Positions 13,036 through 26,130 of a DNA stretch of 64,000 nt are shown here, piece by piece. The notes below the pieces were generated by a model. That model was not told the origin of the DNA. It worked only from the letters and a program-made list of their open reading frames with translations, and did not search any database. Position 1 is the first letter of the stretch, and every line of letters starts with the position of its first letter. Both the position numbers and the translations under genes were made by a program. The stretch is taken from the NCBI GenBank assembly GCA_013398955.1, contig VWPU01019360.1:1-64000 (forward strand). Reading direction: 5' to 3'. Origin of the DNA: Callaeas wilsoni. Lineage: Eukaryota; Chordata; Aves; Passeriformes; Callaeidae.

Positions 13036-13905
13036 TAGTACCCTGAGCTGGAAGAGATCCAAAAGGATCATAGAAGTCCAACCCCGGCCCTACACGAAAC
13101 ACCCCAAGAGACACACCATGTTCCTGAGAGCATTGTCTATACACTTCTTGAACACTGTCAGGCTGGTGCTGTGACCGCTTCTCTGGGGAGCCTGTTACAG
13201 TGCCCAACCACCCTCTGGGTGAAGAAGCTTTTCCTAATATCTAGCCTAAATCTCCCCTGATGCAACTTCAGATCATTCCCTGGTCACCACAGAGAAGAGA
13301 TCAGTGCCTGCCTCTCCTTTTCCCCTCACAAGGAAGTTGTAACTGCAGTGAGGTCTCCCTTCAGCCTCCTCTTCTCCAGGATGAACAGATGAAGTGACCT
13401 CAGATGCTCCTCATACGGCTTCCCCTCAATGCCCTTCACCATCTTTGTAGCCTCCTTCAGACGCTCTCTAAAAGCTCAATGTCTTTTTTACATTGTGGCA
13501 CCCAAACCTGCCCCCAGCACTCGAGGTGAGGCTGCCCCAGTGCAGAGCAGAGCAGGACAATCCCCTCCCTTCCCCGGCTGGCGATGCTGTGCCTGATGCC
13601 CCTCAGGACATGGCTGGCCCTCCTGGCTGCCAGGGCACTGCTGGCTCAGATCAAACTTGACATTGTCCAGGACCCCCAGGGCCCTTTCTGCAGTGCTGCT
13701 CTCCAGCCTCTCATTCCCTGGTCTATACACACAATCAGGATTGCCCTGTTTCAGGGGCAGAATCCAGCACTTTCCCCTGCTGAACTTCGTACAGCTGATG
13801 ATTGCCTATCTGTCTAATTTGCTGAGGTCTCTGTGTGCGGCCCCTCTGCCTCAAAGGAAGTCAATAACTGCTCCGAGCTTAGTATCATTGGAAAACTTAT
13901 TATTA
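13036..13905 (-). mobile_element. CR1 LINE fragment with ORF2 C-terminal remnants, minus strand
   Basis: This is one of the two longest CR1 copies in the window, about 870 bp. The plus strand starts 'accctgagctggaaga', then 'ggtgctgtgaccgcttctct', 'gggtgaagaagcttttccta', 'gagaagagatcagtgcctgc', 'gaggtctcccttcagcctcc' and 'cttctccagga', all inverted CR1 blocks. Further in, the minus strand encodes ORF2 C-terminal remnants, with 'ALGVLDNVKFDLSQQC' visible in the frame at 13488-13730. The far end, 'ttagtatcattggaaaactt', matches the CR1 segment that usually reads 'ggtatcatcagcaaactt'. Frame breaks make it non-functional. It is 5'-truncated. Confidence 0.93.
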
Positions 13906-16153
13906 ATTTAAGACTGAAATCTAAGTTTTAAACCAAAGTGTCAGAGTTCTGTGTTTCTCTAATTTCCCTTTCTTTGGTGACAAGAGCATTCAAGAGTGTG
14001 ACAAGAGATATAGTAACAAAAACAGAGAAATTCTCAATGGTTTTATGGCTGCTATGCAAAAAAAAAAAGAAAAAGCACAATCCCCTTGATATAATGTCTC
14101 TTGAATATGTGCTTAAAGGGACATACTGAAGTGTTTATAAAAATAAAAGTACTTAATTGTGATATGTTTGGAAAAGGATAATTTTTACAGTGAGACTGTA
14201 TGGAAGTGCGTATCTTGTATTTTCTGGGGATACATAAAAATGAGTCCAACCTCTGTCTTGGGTAGTCTCTAATCAAGTGACGTGTACTTGAATAAATAAA
14301 AAATATATGATTTTCAAATCAGTCTGCTACAGCTTAGCTTCAGCTTATCTTTGAGAGGCATATAATGCTACTGTACTGGCTGATAAGAAATTTTATAGAC
14401 ACTGTCAATTTAACTATAGAAAACCTGCAAGACAGTATTATTCTTTTACTATTTTTAATGAAAATTAAAAGCAACATTAAGAACTGTAAAGCAATTAGTG
14501 CAGTACTTAAAATTATTCTATCCAGAATGGATGTGAGCTAGAAGCTTCATGGTTTAGGCTGTAGCATGCTGAATATTATGTGCTGAAAATGACAATTAAC
14601 AGCAGGAAATTTGTATTTTATTAAAAGAGGATGTACTGGTTCCCTAAGAAGCACTGTATAAGATGATAATATATTGTAAGGGAGTACAGAAGTTAAGTGC
14701 AGCTGACCGCAGAAGGGGAATGTTTGAGTAGAAACTGGTTATTTGAGTGTATGCAGGCTACACAGCAAGTATTAAGCTTGATGGAAGTTCCTGGAGCTAC
14801 TGTGCCTGAGAAAGCAAGGTAGCGATTAGACACATTTCTTTCCAGCTGATCCAGCTTATAAGGGGAGCATAAGCCATAGCTGATAGTGAAATTTATTTGA
14901 TACTTCATGCAGATTACTATTTTTACAATTGGGGATATCTTGGCCAAATTTTTACTGTTGAGATGTAACTGTGGTTTACACATGTAGTGCAGGGTTGTCA
15001 GGGCTATTATTAGCATTTGCAGATAATTTAGTCTTCAGGTTTCCTCTGACTTCCAGTGTGCTAACTGGACACTCTTTATCAACAATGGTTTCTTGTGACT
15101 CCTTGAGGGAGAGAAAAATTTCCTAGGGGTTTCTGCTTCCTCGCAGGCTGCCATGACCACGTGCAGCAGGACAAATGTATCAGCTGAGAGGGGAACAGCT
15201 GAGAATGTCAAGAAAGAGAAGAACAAAGGATTGGGGAATAAAGCCAAGATCGGCATATGGAAGAGGTTGGGGACAACATAGGGAAAACCTAGGATATGTT
15301 TAAAGGCAGGTGAGTGTAGAGGAAGAAGGAAGAGATATGAGTTGATTGGGGAACATAAAAGTTTAAGACTTGAAAACAGGGAAGATAACTAACAGATGAA
15401 GCAGGGGGAGAAATGAGGTAACGAAACCAGCACAGGCGCCTAGAAACAAGAACAGCCTTTTGCAACAGCTGTAAGGTTCTTTTGCAAGGCATGTCTGTGC
15501 CAATGAGTCCTGTATCTTGATAGGAATTTATTGGAAGAAGAGCAGAAGTGAAACTTAGCAGTTATAAGTGTATTCCCCCATATGTTGGCATTACTGTGGA
15601 ATTCCCTAAAGATAATTTCTGGGCGGTTAATTACCCTGAAGTGTTTGTTGCTGTTCTGTAGTCTCAATTGGGAGCCAGTAATGAGCTCTGTGCCTCTTTG
15701 TTTCTTTCAGACAACCTATCCCTGGCCAGTTTCCCAATCTGTTATCAGTGTTAAGCTTTACAATGTTAAGCTTTCTAAAAAAATAGTTTTAAACATGTTT
15801 ATACAAATAATGTATTTATTCTTTCAGTCAAAACTGAACTGTTTTTTTTTTTCCTAGAATCTCTTTTGCTGAAGTGATAAAACTCGTGGCAGTGAAATGA
15901 CCAAATGTTGGCATTTAAAAGGTTTCTGTGGATTTCCCTTTGTTCCTGTTGTTTCTATGGAGTAGTCGCTGTTGCTATGTATTTTTTTCTTTGTGTTTGC
16001 CAGAACATGACTAGCTGGGTCAACATGCTCATGGTTTTAGTGGGGAGTAACATAATTGCTGCTTGATTAGAGGAGGTATTTTAGAAACAGATTTCTGAGA
16101 CAGAAAAATCCCTATAATATTTAAATTTCCCTAGCAATGGCATAATCATGATT

Positions 16154-16180
16154 AATTAGCTAAACAAGCCATAGCTAATT
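16154..16180. repeat. 8-bp inverted repeat (aattagct / agctaatt)
   Basis: Arms at 16154-16161 and 16173-16180 are exact complements with an 11-base spacer. Each arm contains a TAAT-type homeodomain core. In DNA this AT-rich, a match this short may be chance. Confidence 0.5.
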
Positions 16181-16740
16181 GTGATCAGGTAACAACCTTT
16201 ATATTGGCAAAAAAAGGGCCAATAAAAAAAAATGGATGTAAGTAAATCTAAACAATATTTGATATAGTGGTATCCTGAACTTTGCTGCTACTAAGTGTGC
16301 ACTTATGCATCTCAATCTAAAGTCTCTAGTGCAATGGAGCAGTGATCCTTTAATTATTTTAATCAATATTATGCAGGCAGACAGGTTAAGTAGCTACCTG
16401 TCATAGCTCACTAAACTTGATGAAAAGAACCCCCTTTCAGTCTGTGTTCTCACGGGTGCACTCGGATGCACTTTCACCTAAGAGGCATGCAGATGCCTGA
16501 CAGCAAGCTTTTGGGAAGTGTTTTGAGTAATGAAAATTTTAGCAGTTAATGGGCTGTTTTTCAAAGATTTGAGAGAAAGCAAAATGAAGAATGCACCAAC
16601 AGCAAAAACTGGCATGTTATACCTTCTTGTCCCACTTTCTGTGTTGTATTTGACTACTGAATTTTGGCCACGTGTTGCCTTTTATTTTTCTAAGGAATGT
16701 TGAATGTAATTCGTAAGCTTACAAAACAGTAAAATTGTGC

Positions 16741-16757
16741 TTTTTTTTTTTTTTTTT
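16741..16757. repeat. Poly-T tract (17)
   Basis: Seventeen consecutive T bases, followed three bases later by 'cacag'. It could be a poly-A tail of an old minus-strand retrocopy, although no retrocopy body is recognised. It could also serve as the polypyrimidine tract of a splice acceptor. Confidence 0.85.
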
Positions 16758-16765
16758 GTTCACAG

Positions 16766-16891
16766 ATTGCAGACTTTCCAGGTCAGTCAGATCCCACGGC
16801 CTTGCAGTTTAGAATGTGCTACAATGCGAAACTGAATTTTGTCATCTCAAATATCACGTTGATGGATAAAATGCCTCCAGAAAATTCTTAA
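16766..16891 (+). other. Possible terminal coding exon (speculative)
   Basis: After the poly-T and 'cacag' acceptor, one frame stays open for 41 codons and ends in TAA at 16889-16891. An AATAAA polyadenylation signal lies about 240 bases further on, at 17127-17132. The arrangement (acceptor, open frame, stop, poly-A signal) is that of a last exon. I do not recognise the peptide, which has no cysteine pairs, membrane segment or repeat. A 41-codon run is not rare by chance, so the call is weak and needs transcript support. Confidence 0.15.
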
Positions 16892-19800
16892 TGCAACCAA
16901 GACAGAATGTAATCTAGAGATGAAGCAGCTCAGAGGTGAGAGGAGTTGATTTGCACCACCAAGTGCCATTGTGGCTCAATTCTGACCCCTGCACAGGCAC
17001 AGTTTCAGCTCAATGAAACCTCACACATGCCAAGAATTTCCTGCCAGCATAAAAATTTCACACTTCTGCATATACAGATTTGCCTCTGAATTACTAAACA
17101 TCACCATCTCTGAAGAGAAGAGATAAAATAAAAATGTAGTACCTCGGTGCAGGAAATAGAGCTTTGAAGGCATGTCCGAGAAGAGTGCTCATAGCCCAGA
17201 CTGTTTTAGTTATACAGCAGGAGGAAAACTCAGCTGTTTGCACAAAGTCAAAGTTTTACAATAGAAGTGACTGTTCATGATCAACTAGGAATAACAGGGT
17301 TGAGGATTATCAGCAAAGGAGTTGAAACAAATGCTCACTGCCAGCCTTGCCAGTGTGCCATTCTGTGCCAAATGTATAATGAACTTCTGGCAATACTGTA
17401 GCCACACAGTACTGAGGTCATGGACATTTGAGGATCCTTATGAAACTGTGAATACTCCATATCCACTATTTATTATATGCCATTTGCTTTAGGCTTAGAA
17501 GCTCATTAAAAATCTGCAATGTGACCTTTAGAATTTTGAGAGGTATAATTTGCTACATAGCTTCAATATTTTGATAGCTTTTCTCAAATGAGTTCTCTGC
17601 TTGGAAGAAACTGTAATATGGACAAGCTTGTTATGATGCATGTTAAAATATGTGTTGCCAAAAGCAGGTTTAAGAATGTGCTATAGTTTTATAGACCCAG
17701 TTAACACACAGAGTTCCCAGCTCCCATAAACCAAGAGATGGCAGATAATTGTTTAGAAAGTTAGAAAAATCTGTGAAGATACAGCTTAACTGAAATTCTT
17801 TTTGAAGTGAGACCTTCACCATACATAACAGGAATAATTGGACACACTGGGAAAAGAAGTGTATATACACTAACCATGTAGGGTAGGCACCTCAGCATTA
17901 ATCAGAAAAACTGAAACCACTGTCAAGGCTCAATCATTCTTTGATGAAGTGGGCTTCAGAAAATACTTGAAAAGAATGGAAATGCTCAACCTATGAAAGG
18001 AATCTTGAACTGACAATACAAAAGCTACAGTTAGGCCAGCAAAAGCCTCTTACTGTTACCTATAATGCTACCTTTTGGAAACAGCAGTGTCCTGGTAAGA
18101 GTGAAAATGGCAGATTGATGTATTTTTATTCAGAGTGATGGTAATTAAAATGGAGTCTCACATGCCCTTCTTGATGACAGAATATTTGCTTTACTCAATG
18201 TCTCTGCTCATGGTTGAGACAGCCAGCCTTCATAAGCCTGGTTCATGAGACTGTCTTTGGTACATTTTGCTGGCAATATCACCGTTACTGATTTTGTACT
18301 GAACATGGGTTTTTTGCTCTATTTTTCCCCAAAATGTCACTAGGCATCATAATGTTTGACTTCACTTGCTACATGTTATTTCATATTTACTGTGTCCTTG
18401 ACTGCTGATGGGATACTACTCCCGCTCCTCCTCTGTGAAGTATGGATGATTCATGCCCACCTAATGTAAACAGATTTCTGAGATCACCTGAACACTGGTA
18501 GAAAGTCTTGTCTTCATTAAAATTTCTCTTTTGAATGGAAAATAGAAGGACAAATTGGGGAAAGATACTGGCATGGAGTGATCATTAGAAGCAGCTTTTA
18601 AGGGAAAGAAAATTAGTGTCAAATTTCACTTTCACAGACATTTAGTCTTCTTACTGATGTATCCTTATATTGTGAATGGGATCAAAGACATCACTGATGA
18701 CGTTTCATGGTAAGATGAAGAATGATAGAAAGCTGCTGGACAAAGAAAGATTAAAACTAGATAATGAGTTGGTTCATTTGGATCAATGCAATTTTGATCT
18801 TTGAGCTGAGAGACAGAAAAGTAAAGGACCTGCTGTGAGTTGAAGACTCAGTACAGTCATACCATCAGTTTGACGACTCCATCTTTAACCTTAAGAAACA
18901 CAAAGAACTCCTAAACTGTTGGTAGGGACAATGTTTGGTAGCAAATGTTTCTCAAAATTAATATCACTTGAGTTTGCCCTTACCTAGGTATTACAGAGAT
19001 AAAATTATAGTAGCTGAAGATTAAGCCAGTACAAATTTAAATCTAAAAATACTTAAATATTCAGATTATTTTGCTCTCCATTCAGGGTCAGAACAAGACA
19101 AACAAATTGTCTTGTGAAGATCTTTGTAATGGAAACAAGTTGAAGGCATATTTTGACAAGACTGCTACTCCAGAAGTAGGATTATGACTAAGAAATGACA
19201 GCAAGGAGGGAAGCTGTGCAATTAATTCAGTTTTTGGGTAGATGTGTGACGAGTACATCCTCTTATCTGAACTAAGATGGACGTATTCCTAATGACTAGA
19301 AAGACACCTGAGTGCCAAGGCTGTAAGCAAATTAAGTTTTAATTTCAACTGATCTTTCAAGTTTACAGATGTTTTCTTTATTTTAACCTGTCTCACTGAA
19401 ATAGAAAGCAAGAGAGAGGGCAAAAGGTACATAATGTTAATCTGCTTCTGAAACTACACAGTCTCACGTAATATAAAATTTTCACTTATTTGCATTAGGA
19501 AGACTTCCCAGACAGCAGCTGTGCCTGAAGAATCAGAAGCACATTGTTTGATGTCCCTGAAAACTTTTCTTTATGAAGCCCTTGTGCAATTTGAAGGCAA
19601 GAGGTATGCAGTTAGTCTTAAAGACAATAAAAATATTGTGAGTACATTTTATTCTTTATGCCTTGAAATGTCACAAGGAATGAAGTGTGTGGGGAAAACT
19701 AATGTTGTAATGCCGTACCTTAACATTATATAGTGAAACTATCAGTGTATAACATTCCTCCCTACCTCCCTTCAATTCTTTTGAGATATTTGAAAAATAT

Positions 19801-22800
19801 AGCTGGTGGATTTTTCCCCATGGATATGTCTATTTTTTGGAAATGTAAAAGCATGAATGCTTTCTTAAAGCACATCGGATGATTTTTAGTATAATTTTTT
19901 TCCCATTCAAAGAACTTGAGGAATATTAAGATTACTTTTCCATCACAGGCGATATAGACTTGTTTAGCAAGGACTAGGGATAATACGGGAATTTTTAACT
20001 TTCTGAAACTTCAATGAACATGAAAGAAAATATCTGTTGGTTCCCTATCTGCTCACCCTATCTGTAATATTACTTTGCAGCTAAGAGCTACCTCCCTCCC
20101 CAGCATTCTTCCCATCCCTAGCCATCTGGAAGGTGGAGAAATCATGATGGTTACACTGATAGCCAGAGGGGTACATATTTATAGTGTTGATGTTCCATGC
20201 AAAAGCTTTCAGGATATCACTGTTGTGTGTTTCCTTACAGAGAGGGAGTAATGTTCTTTTCTGTTTTGTTTTGCTAGTAATTTGTGGAGCCATTTGAAAC
20301 CTCTGGAGACAGATGTTCCTCTCTCAGAAGATGTCCCACTGTCTTGAATATGGTAGCAGGAATTGAAATGTTAGGAAACTTCCTGCAACATCAACAGAGA
20401 ACAAGTATGTCTGGATCAATGTTACGTGGAATCCCATTCAGCTTTTATCACATGAATTTGGGATCCCCTCTGGTTACCCTAAAGCATTATTGCTAGACAT
20501 AAGTGCTAATTGCATTACCATGACATATGATAACAGTTTTGGCAAGTAGTAGACTACATTTCCTTATTTTCTGAAGGGGCTGGTGAAAGTATTATGGAAC
20601 GGTCCTGAGCTGTGCTTACATCCTATAAAGCCATAACAACCATATTGTTCATCAGTCTGTAGGTTTGTTTTCAGTAGTTTAGAGATTCACTCATTCTTTA
20701 GATATTTCTGTACTGATGGAAAACAATGCAATGAATATTTATGGACAACGTATGGGACGAAGCAGGGTGAGGAAGGAAAAACAATAAGGCCAGCTTCTAT
20801 TCTACTTGAATGTGTTTTATCTAGCAAATCCAAGTGAGACAAAAGTTTTTACAGAAGGTGTAGATTAAAAATTTATGTAAACTTACTGGTCAAGTCAAAA
20901 ATAATAGAGACTTTTTAAATATAGATAATGAAAATAATGGTTAACAATATAGTTTTCATAAGTACCTTAAAATAGGAGTTGTAGGATTGAGATTTCTTTT
21001 ACCAGGTTTCCTTTCTGGTCATAGGTCAAACAATCTGGCCATAGGAAGTCATGCAGAGCAGTCAGTATTACTGAGGTAAATTTTTGTTGTTTTTCAGGTA
21101 GCCTCTGACTATATAAAGCAAAATATAGATATGACTGTAAGCTTAAAATCAAGCTTTCTTTGACAAAATCAGTACACAGGGATTTGCTTTATGGTGAACT
21201 GCAATATTTGATCTTTCTACACACTATAGTCTTTGCTAGAAGATGCACTCGTTTATGGTTAGACTTTGATGGTTCATGACTTACTGAGAGAAACATTTCT
21301 TAGACTATGACATTTTAATATTAGCTGCTGGGCTGGGTTTTCCAGGATTATGTGGGAAGTGCAGAAGTCTTAGTAATGTGTATACAGTGATGAGCATCTT
21401 TGCTTTCTAGATTCCAGGCTGTCAGAAACTTGTATGTGGATATTTTGTGCTTAGTCTGGGAAAATGCAGTGTCCAAATTGGCAGTGTCTAGTCTGACATG
21501 AACAGTGATCCAGCACTGTGCATTGTCAGGGGGAAGGGGGTTGAGGATCAGGTCCTGGTGTCTGGTGAAGACGTTCTTCTGTGTGAGGGCTGCTGGCAGA
21601 GTTATCTTGTAGTATTCATAAATTTGCACTCTTAAAAAGTTAACTGGTGTCCAAGTTCAGTTTGAATTGGGATATGCTGGGTAGTTATCAGACTAAAAAG
21701 CTTTGTTTATGGCCTGCAGCCAAGTCTATCACTGGAGGGAAGATAAAAATTTATCGTGTCACTAGTTATTCAGTCTATTTAAATTTCTAAAGCTTCTACT
21801 TCTCCTTCAGTGGACTATGCATTTAACAGCTTCAAGAAATTCCGTTGTTGATAACCAGACATTAAACATGTGGGACCATCTTCTGAGGAGCTTTCTGGAA
21901 AAAGGATGTTGTATATCTTTTGTGTTCGACCTACGCAGCAGCAGGAGAATGAAACGCTCTCTCACCCCATTTTCTCAGCTTCCTCAATAGTGTGCTGTTG
22001 ACTTCCAAGTCCTAATCCTCTGCTGACAGATGCACAGAACCTGTGCCAAAAGAATATAAAATGACATAATCAGGTTGTGGCATAATGTGAGGACAAGGGC
22101 CTGGAAACAGCACTCCTTCAGCCTTCTTAGCTGTTACAGTTTCTCTCTCCTGTAAGTTTCTGATAATGTTATTTCATGTGCATGCATAAATACTTTGGCA
22201 ACAGGAAAAGAAAGAGTCAATATTTTAGGAAGTAGATGTTACTTCCCTAGGTCCGTGCCTGAATAAATCAAAAGCATATTACATGTTAAAAGCTGGTCCT
22301 TTCTGCACCACAAATGCCTTCTTGGTCGCTGTCTTTATCTTTCCAAAGCCCATGTGAAGTAATAAGGCATTAAGATGAAATACAGGAAGAAACAAAGGAA
22401 CACTGAACATGACATACCTATGTCTCTGCAGTAAAAGCATGATAAAGATGGTGCATGACCCAACATCTGAGTCACCATGCAATATACTTAGACTACTGAG
22501 CAAAGCCATGGTGGCTACCAGGTAAAGTGCTATACTACTGCTTATATTAGAAAAAGATGTTTGTACTTGTCTGTCTTTTTATATATTTTTTTTATATTAC
22601 AAATATATAAAATTTTCTCCATTGCTTGAGCTCTTTCAAACCAGGATGAAAGGTAGAGAAGAGGCACCCTATTAATATGCATTGACACATTAATTATAGG
22701 AATGGAAGTAGAGCAGATAAGGTTTGGATACAAACCCTAAATGTTCTTTGCTGCGTGTCTTGAGATAGTTGTGCTACAGGAAAAATCAAGTTCAAATTCT

Positions 22801-25593
22801 AATCAAGGAGAATGATCTAATCAACAAAATGCCCACTGTGAGTGGGTAAGGGGAAACATAGGCAGTCTGACAGATTTCAAATCAGACATATTTGAGGCTC
22901 CGGAAGGGAAAGCAGTGAGAAATGACAGGATTTAGCCCAATTATTGGGATGTTAGTAACAGCCATGTTTTATCATATGGCCTAGCAGAAGTATTTTGTAT
23001 TATGAAAGAAAACTGTGGGAGAGATAGGAGTTTTTAAAGCAAGTTGGAGTCCTATGCAAATAAAGAACCTGCAGAGACTGTGAAGTAAAAGATTTCAGTG
23101 TTTAGCACTGTTTCTCACCCGAATGATACCTCTTGAAGTGAGGGGCTGTTGATAGTGCAGAGGAAAGAAGCAAGCAAAGCAAAGATTTTGAGAGATATTA
23201 TCTTAAGAATCTTTGACTTCTTTTTAACTAAATTTGAAGATGCAGAAGTAGTCATTCAGATGGAATTATCCTCAAGAGGAATACACCAGAATGTCAAGCT
23301 TGAAGTTAGAAAAGTTCGTGTACTACTTCCTTAACATGGCTTTTTTCATTTATTCAAACAAAGTGCTTGCTTATCTGGAGAAAAATATCCTATCATTTAG
23401 TTAACACAGACACGATGCTTCATAAATCCGCTCAAGCAATGTTTTCTATGGAAGAGAATTAATTATTATCCTTTCTTTAGAAAATATTTCCATTATCAAA
23501 AAAATGCTAAACATAACTGTGCTTGAAAGAGATATATTTCAACAATAGCAGAGAAGATTAAAATGTGATAAATATGAAAGCAATTTGACAAAAAGTTCTC
23601 TAAACTGATAAATTTCAGGCTGATGCAGATTATTTTTCTTCATTTCCACTTGTCCTTGAAAAACATGAAGTTGCTGTATTAATTCATCACCTAGTATTTT
23701 CAGATTGATTAGCTAATAACAACTTTGGATCCTACTAGTGCATTGTTTAGACTATCTGTAAATAAGTAATTTATCTCACTTGAGGGCTTCTCCTTCTGCT
23801 TTAGTAAATAAATGCTGGCAGAAACAGTACAGTGTTTCAAAGCACAAGGTTTTAATCAGAACTGTGATGCTGATAATATCTAGAAAGTGTTTAATTTGAG
23901 TGTGTTGTGATGATTTAATTTTGGTTGCATGTTGCACAACAAAAGCAGTTCCTTATAGAGTCATAATAGCAGGATGGTTTAGTTCACCCAGTCAAAGATT
24001 TCACAGCTGTAAGCTTGGGGAAAGAAACTGAGAGGTTGAGCAGTGGCTCGTTACTCCAATAAGTCTGGATTTAAAAGCTTCTCCAGTATAGGCACTTATT
24101 CCTGTCCTGATATCTTGCTGCTATCAACAGCATGCATGATACTTCCCAGGGTTCCCCATCTTGGCAGTAATCTTCTCGCCATATCTTTTGGAGATTTATT
24201 GCAAAATAGAAACGCAAATAACACAAATGACACTTTAAAAAAAATATTATAGAGATAGTAGAAATAACTGTAGAATGAGACATTTATGTCTGAAATAATG
24301 GTATAGCTTAGAAGTACACAGGCCTTCCATGATAGCAGAGACCTTCAGAAGGGAGGCAACCAAGCTCAGTGATGATAAGCCACAGGGCATAGGCTGGAAC
24401 TGCTAATGGCTTCAACCAACTCACCAGTGCTCAGCTAAAACAACGCAGACCTATGGTGGAACAAAACATCTCTGAAGGGTGACAGAGAAAATAAAGAAAT
24501 AGGACCTAAAAAATATAAAATGTATTTATTATGACTGTAACATGGAATTGCAGATCAGTAAAAGAAAAGATGTAAAAAAAGTCTTAATAAGCACATAGAA
24601 GTGACTCTAAATGGATTCTAGGTAAGGAAGAAGTAATTATATTTGGGTGAGAGATCAAAATGGTACTACTACCTGTGAAGTGTACCAGATGTTGTCATCT
24701 TGCCATAGACTCCCCAAGTCCCATCAGGCTGAAGTGTCCAAATTTAGAACCCAGAGAAGCAGTGGAAGGGTGAGCGTAACACTAGGAAGAGTGGAAACTG
24801 TAAGGTGTGTGTGTGTAACTGTCTCAGTCAAGTGATTCCTGAAGTTATGAGAGTGTGCTATTTTATCTCATTTCATGGAACACTGATTACAAACAAGTCT
24901 GATTTGGTACGGTAAACTGCTGTGAGGAAAAACTGGCACAATGGAAACAAGCAACTCCGTTCCTCAAGAAGGCTTTGGTTTGAGCAGGATTCTACATATG
25001 GGCTAAAAATTTCTTTTGCTCTAAATTTTGGAGCTATTATCTTTTCTACTGTCAATTTTTCAGTGCTATAAGTGACTGCTCTTCCACCTTTGAATGTCTC
25101 TGTGAAGATAACTGCTAAAACTCACTTTCATTGTTCTTGAGGGCTGGAATCCTTTTTCAGCACTGTAAAGTGCTCTTAAGGGAGAAAAGATATCTTGAAC
25201 ACTTGTAAAAGGCAGCAGTTTCTGACTGCTCCTTACTTCCAAACACTGTGGAAACAGCTTGATATCTGCACAGTAACAGCAGCCTTACTTTTTTTGAGGC
25301 TTCATAAATTTCCAGGGTTTACACTAGTGCTGTTATTAAACATAAACAAGAATGGAATAATAATTTTTTATTTTATTTTATTTTTAAAAATGCTTGTATG
25401 TTTCAGATTACAGACACAATATTATTTTCTTCACTTGTTCAGACAATGAGTTCCAGAAAGAGTCAAACCTCAGCACCAAACAAAAGGCAAGGTGAAAAAT
25501 TATAGTCACTGTAATGCTAGCACATACTGGTGAAAAATTCTGTTGGCGTCCCATCTGGAAAAGTAAATGATGGCGTATTCCACTAAATAAATT

Positions 25594-26130
25594 TCTACTG
25601 ATTTTGGCTGGGGTACAGTCAATTTTCTTCAGAGTGGTTAATGCAGGGCCTGTGTTTTGGATTTGTGCTGAACACAGTGATGGTAATAGAGACGTTTTTG
25701 TTATTGCTGAGCAGGGCTTGCACAGACCCAAGGCCTTTTCTTCTTTCCATACTTCCCTGCTGGTGAGGGGCCTGGGGATGCATGGGAAGGTGGGAGGGGA
25801 CACAGCCAGGACAGATGATTCCAACTGACCAAAGGGATATTCTGGACCATACAATATCATTTTGAAGTGACAGCATTTGTTTTCCCAAGTTACCGTTAAA
25901 TCTAATGGGCCTCTGCTCTCCTGGAGATGGCTGAATACCAGTCTGGTCATGGGAAAAAGTGAATTAATTCCTTGTTTTGCTTTACTTGTGTGCATGGATT
26001 TTTCTTTTCCCATTAATCTGTCTTTATCTCAACTCATGGCTTTCCTATCTTTTACCCTTTCAATTCTCTTCCTGATCCTGCTGGTGGGGGAGTGGGGCCA
26101 GTGGCTGCTGCCTGAGGTTAAACCACTGCA
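25594..26130 (+). mobile_element. Decayed avian ERV-type LTR, family 1 copy B
   Basis: This is a solo-type LTR of a family common in bird genomes, in sense orientation. It opens with 'gattttggctgggg' and 'caattttcttca', passes 'gttttggatttgtgctg', 'attgctgagcagggct', 'ggggacacagccaggaca' and 'ctgaccaaagggatattc', and ends 'ggttaaaccactgca'. The copy at 42192-42797 has the same outer parts in the opposite orientation. This copy looks old: the TG start reads TC, the expected ATTAAA poly-A signal reads ATTAAT at 26012-26017, and the stretch that should hold the TATA box (after 'accatac', near 25855) is missing. No target duplication is visible and no internal viral genes flank it. The 201-codon frame on the minus strand (25408-26013) lies largely across it and is not a gene. 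Confidence 0.85.

Larger units (their letters stand above)
13906..25593. other. Non-coding unique DNA, about 11.7 kb
   Basis: This is a long repeat-poor stretch. I recognise no protein domain in any frame and no CR1 or LTR. Notable contents are a 17-base poly-T at 16741-16757 that leads into a possible splice acceptor, a direct repeat of 'gttaagcttt' near 15750-15775, and an 8-bp inverted repeat at 16154-16180. Small frames at 14693-15016 and 21348-21629 (both minus) have no recognisable features. Confidence 0.55.

Noticed and set aside
25408..26013. 201-codon minus-strand open frame, the longest in the window
   Set aside because: Most of it runs antisense across the LTR at 25594-26130 and the rest continues into unique DNA. 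The translation has no domain features and is best explained by chance lack of stops.
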